Origin: Ephydatia muelleri
Lineage: Eukaryota; Porifera; Demospongiae; Spongillida; Spongillidae
Direction: 5' to 3'
Assembly: GCA_013339895.1 (NCBI GenBank)
Contig: JABACO010000019.1
Span: forward strand, 2,838,565-2,902,564
Length of the DNA: 64,000 bases
The stretch's first letter is position 1. Each line of letters opens with the position of its first letter. Below the pieces are notes generated by a model. The model did no database searches. It had not been told where the DNA came from and saw only the letters and a program-made list of their open reading frames with translations. The translations under genes and the position numbers were made by a program. This document shows positions 22,691 to 33,101 of the stretch, one piece after another.

Positions 22691-23835
22691 AACGCAAAGA
22701 AGCACTGACCCTATAATTGGATTTACACACAGAAACACAAGGAGTGTGATAATAAACACAAAATTTGGATTTGTTTAAAAATCAAAAGACAGTATTTCAT
22801 GTGAGAGTCAAAATGCTGACACACAAAGCAAAATAGTAAGTACATACGTGATGTGTTCTCATTTCAAACATCTACCTAATAGATGGGTAGAGGCCAGTTT
22901 CTTAGCAACCCACAATGCATAGAGTAAAAGCAGCAGGATTTATTCAAGTGGCAGAAGTTGGGATTTGATGCAAAAATCTTATACAGCAAATTCGTTTCAA
23001 AGGCATGCAACCATTATAGTTAAATCATGTAGAAGACTTTCAATCACAATCAGAAATTCAAAATGTCAATGTGAGGAACACAGATCACATCACTTAATGG
23101 CCAGAAATGAATTTTGTTTCATGGTACAAGTAAACATGATGTGAAGATTATGACATTGATACTATGTGCCCTAAATGATTCTCATATAAACATACCTCAA
23201 CCTAAAACATGTCACTAACTAGGTATTAATCAACTAGCAGTCGAATGTCTATGCAATTAATGCATGTTCAATTCCCCAAGGGCTGCCAATTACCCGAATT
23301 ATGCAGCTGTAAACACACAATGCTCTCACACCCTCCACTGATCAATAGATTCATTTAAGGGCCACTGGCATGAGATGTTATTAAGGCAAGGTGCTCACAA
23401 AATGTCTACAGAGAGTGGATACGGACCAGATATATTAAATCAAGTGCAGGCTAATGACGAGTTATCAATATTATTGATGGGGCCATGTTCCATGGGGCGT
23501 ACAAATGACATGAAGATGCAACAGAGATAGTGTAGTCTCTACCACAAGGCATGAAAGCATGCAAAATAGAAACTCTAGGTAAGATGCCAACAAAAGAGAT
23601 ACTATAAGTATAAATGCGTGCATGTGTGTCACTGACACCACGTTGCTACAATTCCTTTTTATATTTACCCCTGCATTTCTTCCTCCTTGCAGTCTGCCTC
23701 GTATAAACCGATATGTGCATGTAGTGCTTAGAAATGATGCTTTTATTTAGATGCTGCAATCGACGGAACAGCTGTGTTGGAATTGATTGAGGGACGTAGT
23801 GGCTACAATTGTGTCCAGGCGTTGATACCCTCAGC
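22691..23835. other. Intergenic stretch without a recognised feature
   Basis: This is AT-rich sequence with no long frame. A 68-codon minus-strand frame at 23646-23852 overlaps the first exon of the plus-strand gene and has no motif. The region presumably holds the promoter of the gene that starts at 23836, but I see no clear core element. Confidence 0.4.
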
Positions 23836-25823
23836 ATGATGGGAGATATCATGAAATTGCTAAGGGATTTCAGGAAGAACGCACAGGTAACGTTGTGAAT
23901 CGTGTGAGAAATAAAAATCGCTAGCGGTTCTGGCTATTAAGTGCCTGTAGTACTTGTATCAACTATGTAGCAATTCTGTGCCACAGCTAGTGGTTCAAGT
24001 CGCCAAGAGAACAACCCAGTGCTGCCTGTAAGTGCTTGTAATAAGTATGGTGGGATCAAAAATCTATATAAAAATTATACAGGAAATCTGTGCCACCGCG
24101 GCCCCTATAGCCAGCTTCTCAGATCGCGACGAAGAGGTTCCTTCTCCTTTACCAGGCAATCCAGCACCTGTAAGTGCCTTTAATTTATTTATTTATTTTT
24201 ACATGTACGTATAATGGACATAAACATTCTAGGCATGTTTAGGCTATAGCATTATGGAATCTCGCAATATGATGGCAGGTACCATATTTTTCGCGTAATC
24301 GCGTCCTCTAATGCCAGCGTGCTAGTACGTTGAATACCCGCGGTCTGGGGATCAGAGTGTTATAATGTAACATTGACTAGTATGCCGTATCTGCGAAGTG
24401 GTACACGGATATCGGAGTACACATGCAGATGTTCATTAATTTCTCAAACAGGATTCAGACCAAGACATGGATCACGAGCCAGATTTGTAGGTACATAAAA
24501 GGGTAATTTATTTAAGACAGGTGAATTATTTTTTTCATTGGCTCATTCATAAGGAACACCAACGTGACACATTTCTGATGGAAAATGTGAGCCAGGAAGT
24601 GGACGCAGAGGTATGCAATGTTTCTGTTGCACCATGTTATTCAATAGACAGGGAGCATAATATGGAAATTGAGGTGGTAACACTTTAAGTTGATATCTCG
24701 TATACTTGGACATCCCAGCCTAGATCTAAAAGGCCTAGGCTGGCACCAGAAGAAGCCATTGGGGCCAAATTTTCAGTTTGCTGAAAGTTTTGGTCCCTTT
24801 GTTAATGAGGGACTTGCTGCAGGGGACTTAACGGCAAAACAAAGAAAGAAATTCATCACATGCATTGCAAGATGCATGTTTGCCATCAAAAACTACCCTA
24901 CTGACGAAGAGTTCAAGCTTGTAGCAAATAAGGTATACACGAAGTTCGTGCACAAAATGGAGAGGTATATAGCACACATGTATAAAGCATCTTCTTTACA
25001 GCATTCTTTTGTATCTTTTCAGGACTTTCTGTCTACGGCTTTATTTAATAGGCTTAAAGCTTTTAGGAGAGCAAATAAAAAGCCCACTGTCAATCCAACA
25101 CGAAAACCAAATCCCAAGCCCCTCTACCTTTCTAGCTCTCCCTTTCAAACTATTAGAATCGACGAAAAAACAGCCAAGGAACATGTCCAGCAGGCAAAAT
25201 CTATAACTTTTGAATATCATAAGGAACAGTCTCAAGTACGTATAGAAAGCATTAGACGTATGATGGCACAAACATACCCGGTGAGACGTACATATATCGT
25301 CAAGAGCATACCTGACATTTTAAAAATGTATCCCTTACTGAAGGAGTACTTTTGGGTAGGTTAATTATGCAGTGATGATGTTTTTATATATCCCATTATA
25401 AAGATTATAAATGAAGTTCATCTGATCAGACAAGCACCGTCAGATAATTGGACATCCAATTGGAGTGCAGTGTGTGATAAACTTTTGGAGATAGGGAAAA
25501 CAGAGGGGAATGCAGAAGTGAAGAGAATATTGGATGTGCATTATCCAGAAGGTAAAAAGAAAGATAATTTTTATTCACTGTACACCTACAGAACTCAAGA
25601 GCATATTTGCGTTAATCGTTGCATACCTTCTCATGCCGGATGCAACCATAAAGGCAACTGTTGAACTAGTAGCAATACCTTTGCAGGTGTGTATGAAGTC
25701 CAATGCTTAAGCTTATTATTGATATTCCTTATACAGTTATTCCTTATACAGGGTGGGACAGACACATCACAGACACAACCATACACACTTGGGTTTGTTT
25801 GGTTGGGGGCATGCAACTCTTAA
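23836..25823 (+). CDS. SAMD3-like conserved protein, multi-exon gene
   Basis: The start is ATG at 23836 (in-frame stop upstream). Exons supported by GT-AG borders are 23836-23886, 23971-24027, 24083-24169, about 24452-24486, 24554-24610, a main exon from about 24719-24750 to 25355, then 25404-25551, 25592-25686 and 25752-25823 with a TAA stop. The last three join in phase. Introns of 48 and 40 bp are very short. The main exon has LTAKQRKKF...YPTDEEF, then a TAKEHVQQAK block, RRMMAQTYPVRR and DILKMYPLLKEYF. This is the pattern of the invertebrate proteins annotated as SAMD3-like, of unknown biochemical role. Exons 2 and 3 both start with a (F/I)CATA motif, suggesting exon duplication. Phasing of exons 4 to 6 is unresolved, so part of the model is tentative. 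Confidence 0.6.
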
Positions 25824-25906
25824 AATTGTTCCTATGTATGCACACTTGAACCTCTTCTGTCCCAAAAAGGGGAGGGGCAGGGCGTGTCACATGCACAAGC
25901 ATGTCA

Positions 25907-26056
25907 GTCTTTCCTAGGAAGTAGCTTTCGAGCCCGCAGGGCCTAGCTGTCTTTCCCAGTAATGTACTGAGTCAACTCCTTATTCCTCAACGCAAGATAG
26001 CTACAGTTCAAGACTTCAACGGGCTGCGGAGTCAAAAGCTACTTCCTGGGAAAGAC
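25907..26056. mobile_element. 150-bp MITE with about 30-bp terminal inverted repeats
   Basis: The ends gtctttcctaggaagtagct and agctacttcctgggaaagac are inverted copies, and the match continues inward to about 33 bp with a few mismatches. No coding capacity. The target duplication is not clear. It lies 84 bp past the stop codon of the SAMD3-like gene. Confidence 0.7.
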
Positions 26057-26104
26057 GTATGTGGGACTTCTTGGACTTCCTGTCGTCAGTGAGGACTTCG
26101 ACCA

Positions 26105-26172
26105 AGTGTGTATATGTGTGTGTTTGTGTGTGTGTATATGTGTGTATGTGTGTGTTTGGGTGTGTGTATGTG

Positions 26173-26233
<61 letters not shown>

Positions 26234-26234
26234 T
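26105..26234 (+). repeat. TG microsatellite
   Basis: An interrupted (TG)n tract, purest at 26177-26232. The open frames on both strands here are only the repeat read in different phases. Confidence 0.95.
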
Positions 26235-26365
26235 GCATAAAGAGGTCATGCACTATATCAAGAATGGTACAGCAAGGATTGTCATTATTGTGAAGATGCT
26301 TCTGGATGGATATGACCATCCACCAGTGAGTACAGCAGCGATCTGTACAAACATATACAGGCCTA

Positions 26366-26947
26366 TTAACTCTTTGGACGCCATGCTAGTCCGCATGCAT
26401 GCATGCATATACACACAACCGTTATGAATTCTACATGACAGTGTAAGTAAGAAGTGTGTGGATCGCAACTTCATGATGAATGCATGCATGCAGCAAATGT
26501 TTGCTGCACTTGTGACCTTATAAGTACATGACATGTTTGGTTACTTTACAACTACAGTAATTATGTTTCTTCTGAAGAACACATTGTTCAGATGACTTCA
26601 CTAATGCTATTTACTCCCAGAACAGTAATGTCTATCCCACATTAGTGTCGTACAACAAGTTTAAAATTCCAGTTCATTCCACCTCCATCTGCACTTCAGA
26701 ATAAGTATGGTTTTTTAACCATATGTGGGAGGTAATGATGGACACACAAGATGTGCTACACCCCAGTGCCCCTCCTGGGTTTGAATTCAGCATCTATATG
26801 GCTGGTTTACATGCATGTCACTGAATGGCATGTACAGTATTCAAAGCGATTCTATGTAACAAACACAACACTGAAATGAATCACACAGAGGATTATATGG
26901 TTGTGTGATAATGCATGTATATATGCACTTGGCATTCAAAGAGTTAA
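26366..26947. mobile_element. Putative 580-bp MITE flanked by TTAACTCTTT ends
   Basis: The left end ttaactctttggacgcca and the right end tggcattcaaagagttaa are inverted with three mismatches in 18. A TA at each tip would fit a TA target site. A similar tip (ttaactctttcgcgggcgg) occurs at 28157, hinting at a family. The interior is non-coding, with gcatgcat repeats near 26394-26410 and 26480-26492. Confidence 0.5.
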
Positions 26948-28497
26948 ATTAGCCCAGTTCATTGGAAGTACTCCGAGAGTAATGCCTGGTGAAAAAAAAA
27001 TGATGTGGCTGATGTACCTCATTGGACGTATATTAAATTAGGAGTAGGAGTGGCTCATTCCTCCAACACAGGTTAAGGTTGATATTTTAATTAAGTATAC
27101 TGTACATTTCAGTACCCTTTATTAATTTAGGTGCATTAATGTTAATTCTAAAATTATTTATATGTTGACAACCATGTACTCGAGACAGCCCTAAGATTAT
27201 TATGAGGTGATTGCTTTTTAGCATCACTTGAAAGGTGAAGGGGAACGGATTAGGGTTTGTCATGCATCTAGTTCACACTGTACTATGTAAATGTATGCAA
27301 TCTCATCAGGAATTGCAACAATAGTCGAGAAATGGGCAGCAAGAGCTAAAGTAGGCCTGAAGTGAGGCCATCAAACCATCCTTCTGATCTGTGATTCCAA
27401 TGTTAAACTGCTATGAACCCATCGGTAGAGACCAGGAAGTTGTATGCAATACATGGGCATGGTTCTTAATTGTGCACCAGTACATTCCACTAACTATTAC
27501 AGTGTACAGTTGAGAATAGCAAAATAACAAGAATTGAAAATCAGCACTCCATTACAGTGTTAAGAATAATGATGTAATATGTATAATCTGATTCTAAATA
27601 GGGTAATAGAATGACAATCTTGTGTGAGGCATTGAGTTGCCAGATGTGCTGCCATTTTGTTTTGTTCTATAGCTCTATGTGTGTGTTGATGACAACAGTT
27701 TTTTTTATTGATCTGCTTGGGTTAAATTCAAATTGTATTGATAGTTAAGTTACGTTACAGACAAAAGTTTATAACCGTTAACCACTACTAGCTAGCCGAC
27801 ATAATATTAATTTTTTCTAAGATGACGCAAGGTATTACGAAATGACTACTTCATTTATGAATAAATTATGCGCGGTAGAAATTAAATTTTTGTCTTGATT
27901 GTAGTTTACGAATGGTTAATGGTATAATCTTATAAAGCACAGATTCACAATCAGTCTGATTTATCGTAAATTATAAACGTGTTTGAAATTCAATTTGAAA
28001 AAAAAAAGCAAGATGACCGCCTATGTATTATGTTACACATACATATTCTTACTTTAGTGTAGTCAACCCCTGTAGTAATTGTAATTGATTATTAACAGCA
28101 GACTATGGGGCTGCAATAGAACCTTTTAGACTAACAGGCACGTGAGGCAGACTCTTTTAACTCTTTCGCGGGCGGAAGTCAATAATTGCGTTGGGCGGCC
28201 CGTTTTTGAGAAGTTATAAAATTATTTGTATTAATAGGTATCGTGTGACCAGAGCGTGACATCTTTGGAACCCAACGCGTTTTGAATGAGAAATTCCAGC
28301 ATCGGTCTCATCAGTGGATACGCTACAAGCTGATGCCAGTCGATCGTTTGTACGATTTCGAAAAGCCGTATGGCTCTTGGATCAATATGTGGCACTTATG
28401 CAGTTTCCCCCCCCCCCCCCACTTTATTATTCGATTTACGGTATCATAACATTTACGGTATCATGAATACATGTCAAACAATACAATACGAATAAAT
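26948..28497. other. AT-rich stretch without a supported gene
   Basis: I find no motif-bearing frame. The block 28309-28350 (ggatacgctacaagctgatgcc) is a diverged copy of a repeat found at 29551-29680 and 31103-31230. A run of ten C is at 28411-28420. Confidence 0.4.
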
Positions 28498-29126
28498 CTA
28501 CACTGGATAAAATGCCCTAACATGTGCAACGAAGTCATGAAAGCTACATCCAAATCTTTGTCTCCACATAAATTCCGCTAAATACGTGTGTAAAAGTTCC
28601 CTATGTGTCCCGTATCGCTGTTTATGTTTCTGCTTAGCTTTTTGCCATACGCTTTCTATGTGATTAGTGCATGCTCCTGTGGTTGGATCTACAAAGTTTA
28701 AACTGTGATTAACGGTGAGATGCTGGTACAGAGGTCCGAGATAATAGTAGTTCCAGGTGCGATGTACTTTTGTATGATTGGAAATAGAGTTGCTGCATCT
28801 CTGCGATCGACTGGAACCACGAATCCTACTTTCGTTGCGACGTCGTATCCTCCAAAAACCCATTGCTCTCTCACTTGATGTCCGACGTTGTACTTCCTGC
28901 GCACTAAGAAACAGTCGGACTACCACAAGAAGCGCACATTTTGTCCTTAGCTATGAGGCCGTTGTTCTGGCAGAGATAATCTATATATTATCTCTGGTTC
29001 TGGCACCATGCAATTGCACTTATCTCGTCTTCCGTAGCCTTGAAGAGGTCGGAATATTTTAAGTCGTGGAGATCCGGAGTGGGAAACACAGCAGGAGCCA
29101 GAACGGGAACAGGTAATGCAGCCATC
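28498..29126 (-). pseudogene. Decayed ISXO2/Merlin-type transposase
   Basis: A likely start is ATG at 29126, followed by a zinc-ribbon half (MCASCG near 28930). The core then jumps after an internal deletion to [19 protein letters not shown], then [13 protein letters not shown] and TTIISD (second catalytic D). After another small deletion and frameshift near 28735 it continues as [21 protein letters not shown], including the terminal E, and EFMWRQRFG. The family is the same as the intact gene at 35166-36200, but the first catalytic D region and about 80 residues are missing. It cannot encode an active enzyme. Confidence 0.8.
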
Positions 29127-29262
29127 GTAGTAAAATGGCGGTAGCAATGACAGCTGGATTTCACTATAGATTTAAACATGATTATGCGGTCGCAGTGACA
29201 GCTGGATTTCACTTCGCAGGAAATTATTTTTTCAATATTTCTAGAATTCAATTAATTAAAGT

Positions 29263-29284
29263 GGGGGGGGGGGGGGGGGGGGGG
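29263..29284 (+). repeat. Poly-G run of 22
   Basis: This is an unbroken run of G in a stretch that is otherwise AT-rich, close to the 5' end of the decayed transposase. Similar long G or C runs occur near 34561, 36789, 53351 and 56988. Run length is probably unreliable. Confidence 0.8.
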
Positions 29285-29550
29285 AAACTGTTTGTTGCAG
29301 ACGCTGTGGTTGGAAAGGACGCCGTCAAGTGAAATGATGAAGACTGGTCATTTTATTACAAAGTAAGTACCTGGGAGTGGGACTAAAGGTTAGACAAACT
29401 TATTGTCTACGCGGATTTAGCAGAAGAGTTGTTTTTGCAACACTGCTATTTAGAAATTCAAAATGAATAATTCTTTTTAGAGCCACCAAAGAAAGCGGCG
29501 AGAAAGCAGCGCAGCTGAAAACCGGGTCTCTTTGCCAATTGCCAGCAAAG

Positions 29551-29680
29551 TATATCCAGTGAATACGCTACACGCTAATGCCAACTGATCTTTTTTACGA
29601 TGTAGGAAAGTCATCTGCCGCGCTCGATGAAGATATTCCAACGGACACTCTCGTTGACATGGATATTGTAAAGGTATTGT
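29551..29680 (+). repeat. Dispersed 125-bp repeat, copy A
   Basis: This aligns to 31103-31230 at about 85 percent by eye: tgaatacgctac, gctaatgccaactgat, gtaggaaagtcatct and gcgctcgatgaagat occur in order. Both contain an AG border before gaaagtcatc and an open frame after it, so they may derive from an exon of a transposon gene. A further 5' part matches 28309-28350. Confidence 0.65.
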
Positions 29681-29804
29681 AGTTGTATGATAAGGGGAGT
29701 ACTATGGAGTAGGAATAAGTGTTAGACAATCATTTTTCATACGCGGATTGTGTAGAAGAAGACGCTGTCACGTGATATTCAATATTGATATTTCTCCTTG
29801 TATG

Positions 29805-30350
29805 TACTTGGTGTGTGTGCATGGTGAATGTGTGTGTATGGTGTTTGTGACTTGTGTGTGCCTTGTGTATACATGGTCTTGTGAGTTCATGTTTGTGCTT
29901 GGTGATGTGCTGTGTCTGTGTGCGTGCCTAGTGGTACATGGTGTATGTACGGTGTGTGTGCATGGTGAATGTGGCTTGTGTGTATGGTGTTTGTGGCTTT
30001 TGTGTATGGTGTTTGTGACTTGTGTGTATGTTGTTTGTGACTTGTGTGTGCCTTGTGTGTACATGGTCTTGTGAGTTCATGGTCTTGTGAGTTCATGGTG
30101 AGTTCATGGTCTTGTGAGTTCATGGTGAGTTCATGGTCTTGTGAGTTCATGGTGAGTTCATGGTGTGTGTTTGGTGTTTGTGACTTGTGTGTGGTGTTTG
30201 TTACTTGTGTGTGTCTTGTGTGTACAAGGTCTTATGGGTGTGCCTTGTGTGTTTGTGAGTTTATGACTTGTGTGTGCCTTGTGTGTATGTGGTGGGTGTG
30301 CCCTGTGTGTGCATGGTGAATGTGCCTTGTTCTAGTTTGCTGTGTGTGTG
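29805..30350 (+). repeat. TG-rich degenerate tandem repeat
   Basis: Irregular units built on tgtgtg, ttgtgacttgtgtg and catggtgaatgtg. At 30062-30165 there is a cleaner array of tcatggtcttgtgagt/tcatggtgagt units. Frames through it give low-complexity Cys/Val/Phe or His/Thr peptides and are not genes. Confidence 0.85.
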
Positions 30351-30589
30351 TGTTATTTTCGTTGCGCAAGTATTGTGTTTAGCACTTCTGTTGTTATGAA
30401 TGATCTCTTGTTCTGTTTGAATTTATTTATTGTAAGCCAAATAAATGAAAACGAGGGCTATCTAGCTCTTACTAGAGCATGCATGTGTGACAAAGAAATA
30501 AGTTTATGTGTTTTACAGTTCATCTAACATAACATTGTTCAGTAGCGTACATACAGAATAAGAATACAATTGTCCGTAATTTAGTTTTG

Positions 30590-31020
30590 TATGATAGGTT
30601 TCAAAACAATCTTCAAGATGAAGGGGAACCTTGCAAACTTTGCACCTGTATTTGGTTTGTGACCTTTTCTTTCCCCTAGCTCACCTCACACCTGGGTCGA
30701 CCACCATGTGGAGTGTCAGTGTCCACCTTCTCAGGGAATGGACGCTCTGTCAACCTTAGAGGCAATTCCTGGGACACAGTAAAATGCCGTGGTTGTCTTC
30801 TTGTGTACCCCTCTAGTAGGCCGTTTGCCACTTCCACCCTAAACTCCAGTTGGGTAAGTTGTTTGGTGTTGACTATATTGTATAGTACACTGGCATTTAC
30901 GATCGAAAGATCCAAGAGATGACTTCACCTGCCTGTGTGAGTATCCATAGTACATGAGGAGTTGATCAGATTGATCAACTCCTCCCATGTGTTGATTGTA
31001 CTCATGCACCACCTTAGGCT
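30590..31020 (-). pseudogene. piggyBac transposase C-terminal fragment, copy 1
   Basis: The minus strand holds EYNQHMGGVDQ near 30990, the piggyBac motif that includes the last catalytic D. Then come LLMYYGYSHRQ, and after a small deletion HLLDLSIVNASVLYN, LTQLEFRVEVA, DLPLRLTERPFPE and the Cys-rich zinc end (CKVCKVPLHLEDCF) in a shifted frame near 30640. The N-terminal half and first two catalytic D are absent. Multiple indels make it non-functional. Confidence 0.85.
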
Positions 31021-31102
31021 TTTTGATGCCCTCCAGTCACCAGCCTCGATCTCCTCTGAACCTCAACTATGGAGTCATCATGGAGAGTGGAAAGGAGGAG
31101 TA

Positions 31103-31230
31103 CGTCTACTGAATACGCTACGCGCTAATGCCAACTGATTGTTTTTCAATGTAGGAAAGTCATCTCCTGCGCTCGATGAAGATGTTCCGAATGGACACTC
31201 ATTGACATGGATGCTGTCAAGAGGTAATAT
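31103..31230 (+). repeat. Dispersed 125-bp repeat, copy B
   Basis: Homologue of 29551-29680 (see there). It lies between the two piggyBac fragments and next to the 25-bp minisatellite. Confidence 0.65.
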
Positions 31231-31271
31231 AAGATTGAAAGTGTTGTAGTTTTATGTGCCTAGTGTGTAGT

Positions 31272-31621
31272 GTGTGTGAGCTATGGGGGTATGTACCCCT
31301 GGTAACTGTGGGGGTATGTACCCCTGGTAGCTGTGGGGGTATGTACCCCTGGTAGCTGTGGGGGTATGTACCCCTGTAGCTGTGGGGGTATGTACCCCTG
31401 ATAGCTATGGGGGTATGTACCCCTGGTAGCTGTGGGGGTATGTACCCCTGATAGCTATGGGGGTATGTACCCCTGGTATCTGTGGGGGTATGTACCCCTG
31501 GTAGCTGTGGGGGTATGTACCCCTGGTAGCTGTGGGGGTATGTACCCCTGGTAGCTATGGGGGTATGTACCCCTGGTAGCTATGGGGGTAGTAGCTGTGG
31601 GGGTATGTACCCCTGGTAGCG
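31272..31621 (+). repeat. 25-bp minisatellite with an internal palindrome
   Basis: About 14 units of gtagctgtgggggtatgtacccctg-type sequence, with g/a and c/t variants and one truncated unit near 31590. Each unit holds ggggtatgtacccc, an imperfect palindrome that can fold into a small hairpin. Confidence 0.95.
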
Positions 31622-31724
31622 GTGGGTACTGTGTGTTTGCCTAGTGTGTACACTTCAGATAAATGATTACAACATGATGAATGAATACAATATTTCCCTA
31701 ACAATAACTATTTGCTATAGTCTA

Positions 31725-32165
31725 GTTTAGTGTGATAGGCTTCGAAGCACTCTACATGCAATGCAACTTTGCACACCTTGCACCTTTACTGTGTCCGTGA
31801 CCGCTTGTCTCCTCTAACTCTGCAAACTTCACAAAGAAGTCGACCACCATAGGGACAATCAGATGGAATCCTTTCGGGAAAAGGTCGTTCTGTGAGCCTA
31901 AGTGGTAAGTCCTGGGACACGGTGAAGTGTTTGGGCTGGTGTTTGGTGTATCCTTTCAATAACCCTTTTGCAACTTCTATTCGAAACTCCATTTGGGTGA
32001 GTTTTTTTTCATTGACACTGTTGTACAGTATGCTGGCATTGACTAGTGATAGATCCACAAGGTGAAAAAGTACTCTTTTCCACCACTTGGTTTGTCGATG
32101 AGCATAGCCATAGTACATCACTAGCTGATGATGACTGGTCGACTCCACCCATATGCTGGTTGTAG
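31725..32165 (-). pseudogene. piggyBac transposase C-terminal fragment, copy 2
   Basis: The minus strand reads DYNQHMGGVDQ near 32150, then in the shifted frame LVMYYGYAHRQTKWWKRVLF, HLVDLSLVNASILYN, LTQMEFRIEVA, DLPLRLTERPFPERIP and CEVC. One in-frame TAA is followed by the zinc end CKVCKVALHVECFEAYH. It is better preserved than copy 1, but one frameshift and one stop remain and the N-terminal half is missing. Confidence 0.87.
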
Positions 32166-33101
32166 TCTAAATCTCACTTAGTTGATCTTTGACAGTTTCC
32201 AGTCCACATGCCTTAAGTAGATCTGTTGTCCCTGTCTTGCATAACATTAGTAGTGTCTCACCATCTATCTGAAAGATCAAAGAACACCGTGCACCAAGCT
32301 GCGGTTAATTTACACCAGGTAATTAGGACGTGTGAACCGGCGAACTGCGCCCGCCCTCCAAACTGATACTTTTTACGTGCGCAAATGCACACCATGCCAG
32401 AATCTAAAAGTGCCATGTCAAACCTTGGTAAAGAATCCTACGTATGAATCTACTATATAGGGTGATCGCGATCGGCAAGCGCGATAGGGTGCACACCGTT
32501 ACCCTTCATTATAGCTGGTGGTCAAAATGCGACGTTTGTGATTTCACACACTGACCGGAACAAAGAATGAATTTATCTATGTACCTTCAAAGCGATGTGC
32601 AACCCGCGAATTGTATTGCTTGAGCGCCCATTCCACTGTCTCCTCCAACTTCCAACTCGCTACTTTGTCTTCGCTAACAGCCATGAGATTGAAAAGTCAA
32701 CGATATCGATCCGCCGCCGGCGTTTACACGCGTACTGATCTGGAAACGTAATTGCGCATGCGCAGGAAGCAGCATATACAATAAAGATGAGTGCAACGTT
32801 AACAGGGAAAAGAGAAGACATCGTATACTGTAGGTGCTCTGACATGCGCAGCGTGCATTCTCACTGCCCTTGTGGGATTTGCCATTAATGGTAGTGCAGT
32901 GTCGAGATCTACTGAATACAGGCATTGGGAAATCGCTACCAAATGTGCATCGAACTTAGCTTTCACAAGTACAGCCAGCCCATCGTCGTCACTCGTCATT
33001 CCAGAAATGCCTATGTGTATACCGAACGTTGTTTCTGATTAGCGAACTCAAACCAATCGTCGCCCTTCACCACTGCTACCGACTCCGGCGATGTGGAAAC
33101 A
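32166..33101. other. Intergenic stretch, possible promoter region
   Basis: Minus-strand frames at 32799-32999 and 32660-32925 overlap and have no recognised motif. The stretch 32450-32730 is locally CpG-rich, with gcgatcgg and ccgccgccggcg, and could be a promoter for the plus-strand gene that follows. That is inference only. Confidence 0.3.

Noticed and set aside
26016..26427. Cys/Val and His/Thr rich ORFs on both strands
   Set aside because: They are the TG microsatellite read in different phases.
31272..31621. Possible CRISPR-like array
   Set aside because: The units are contiguous tandem repeats with no unique spacers.
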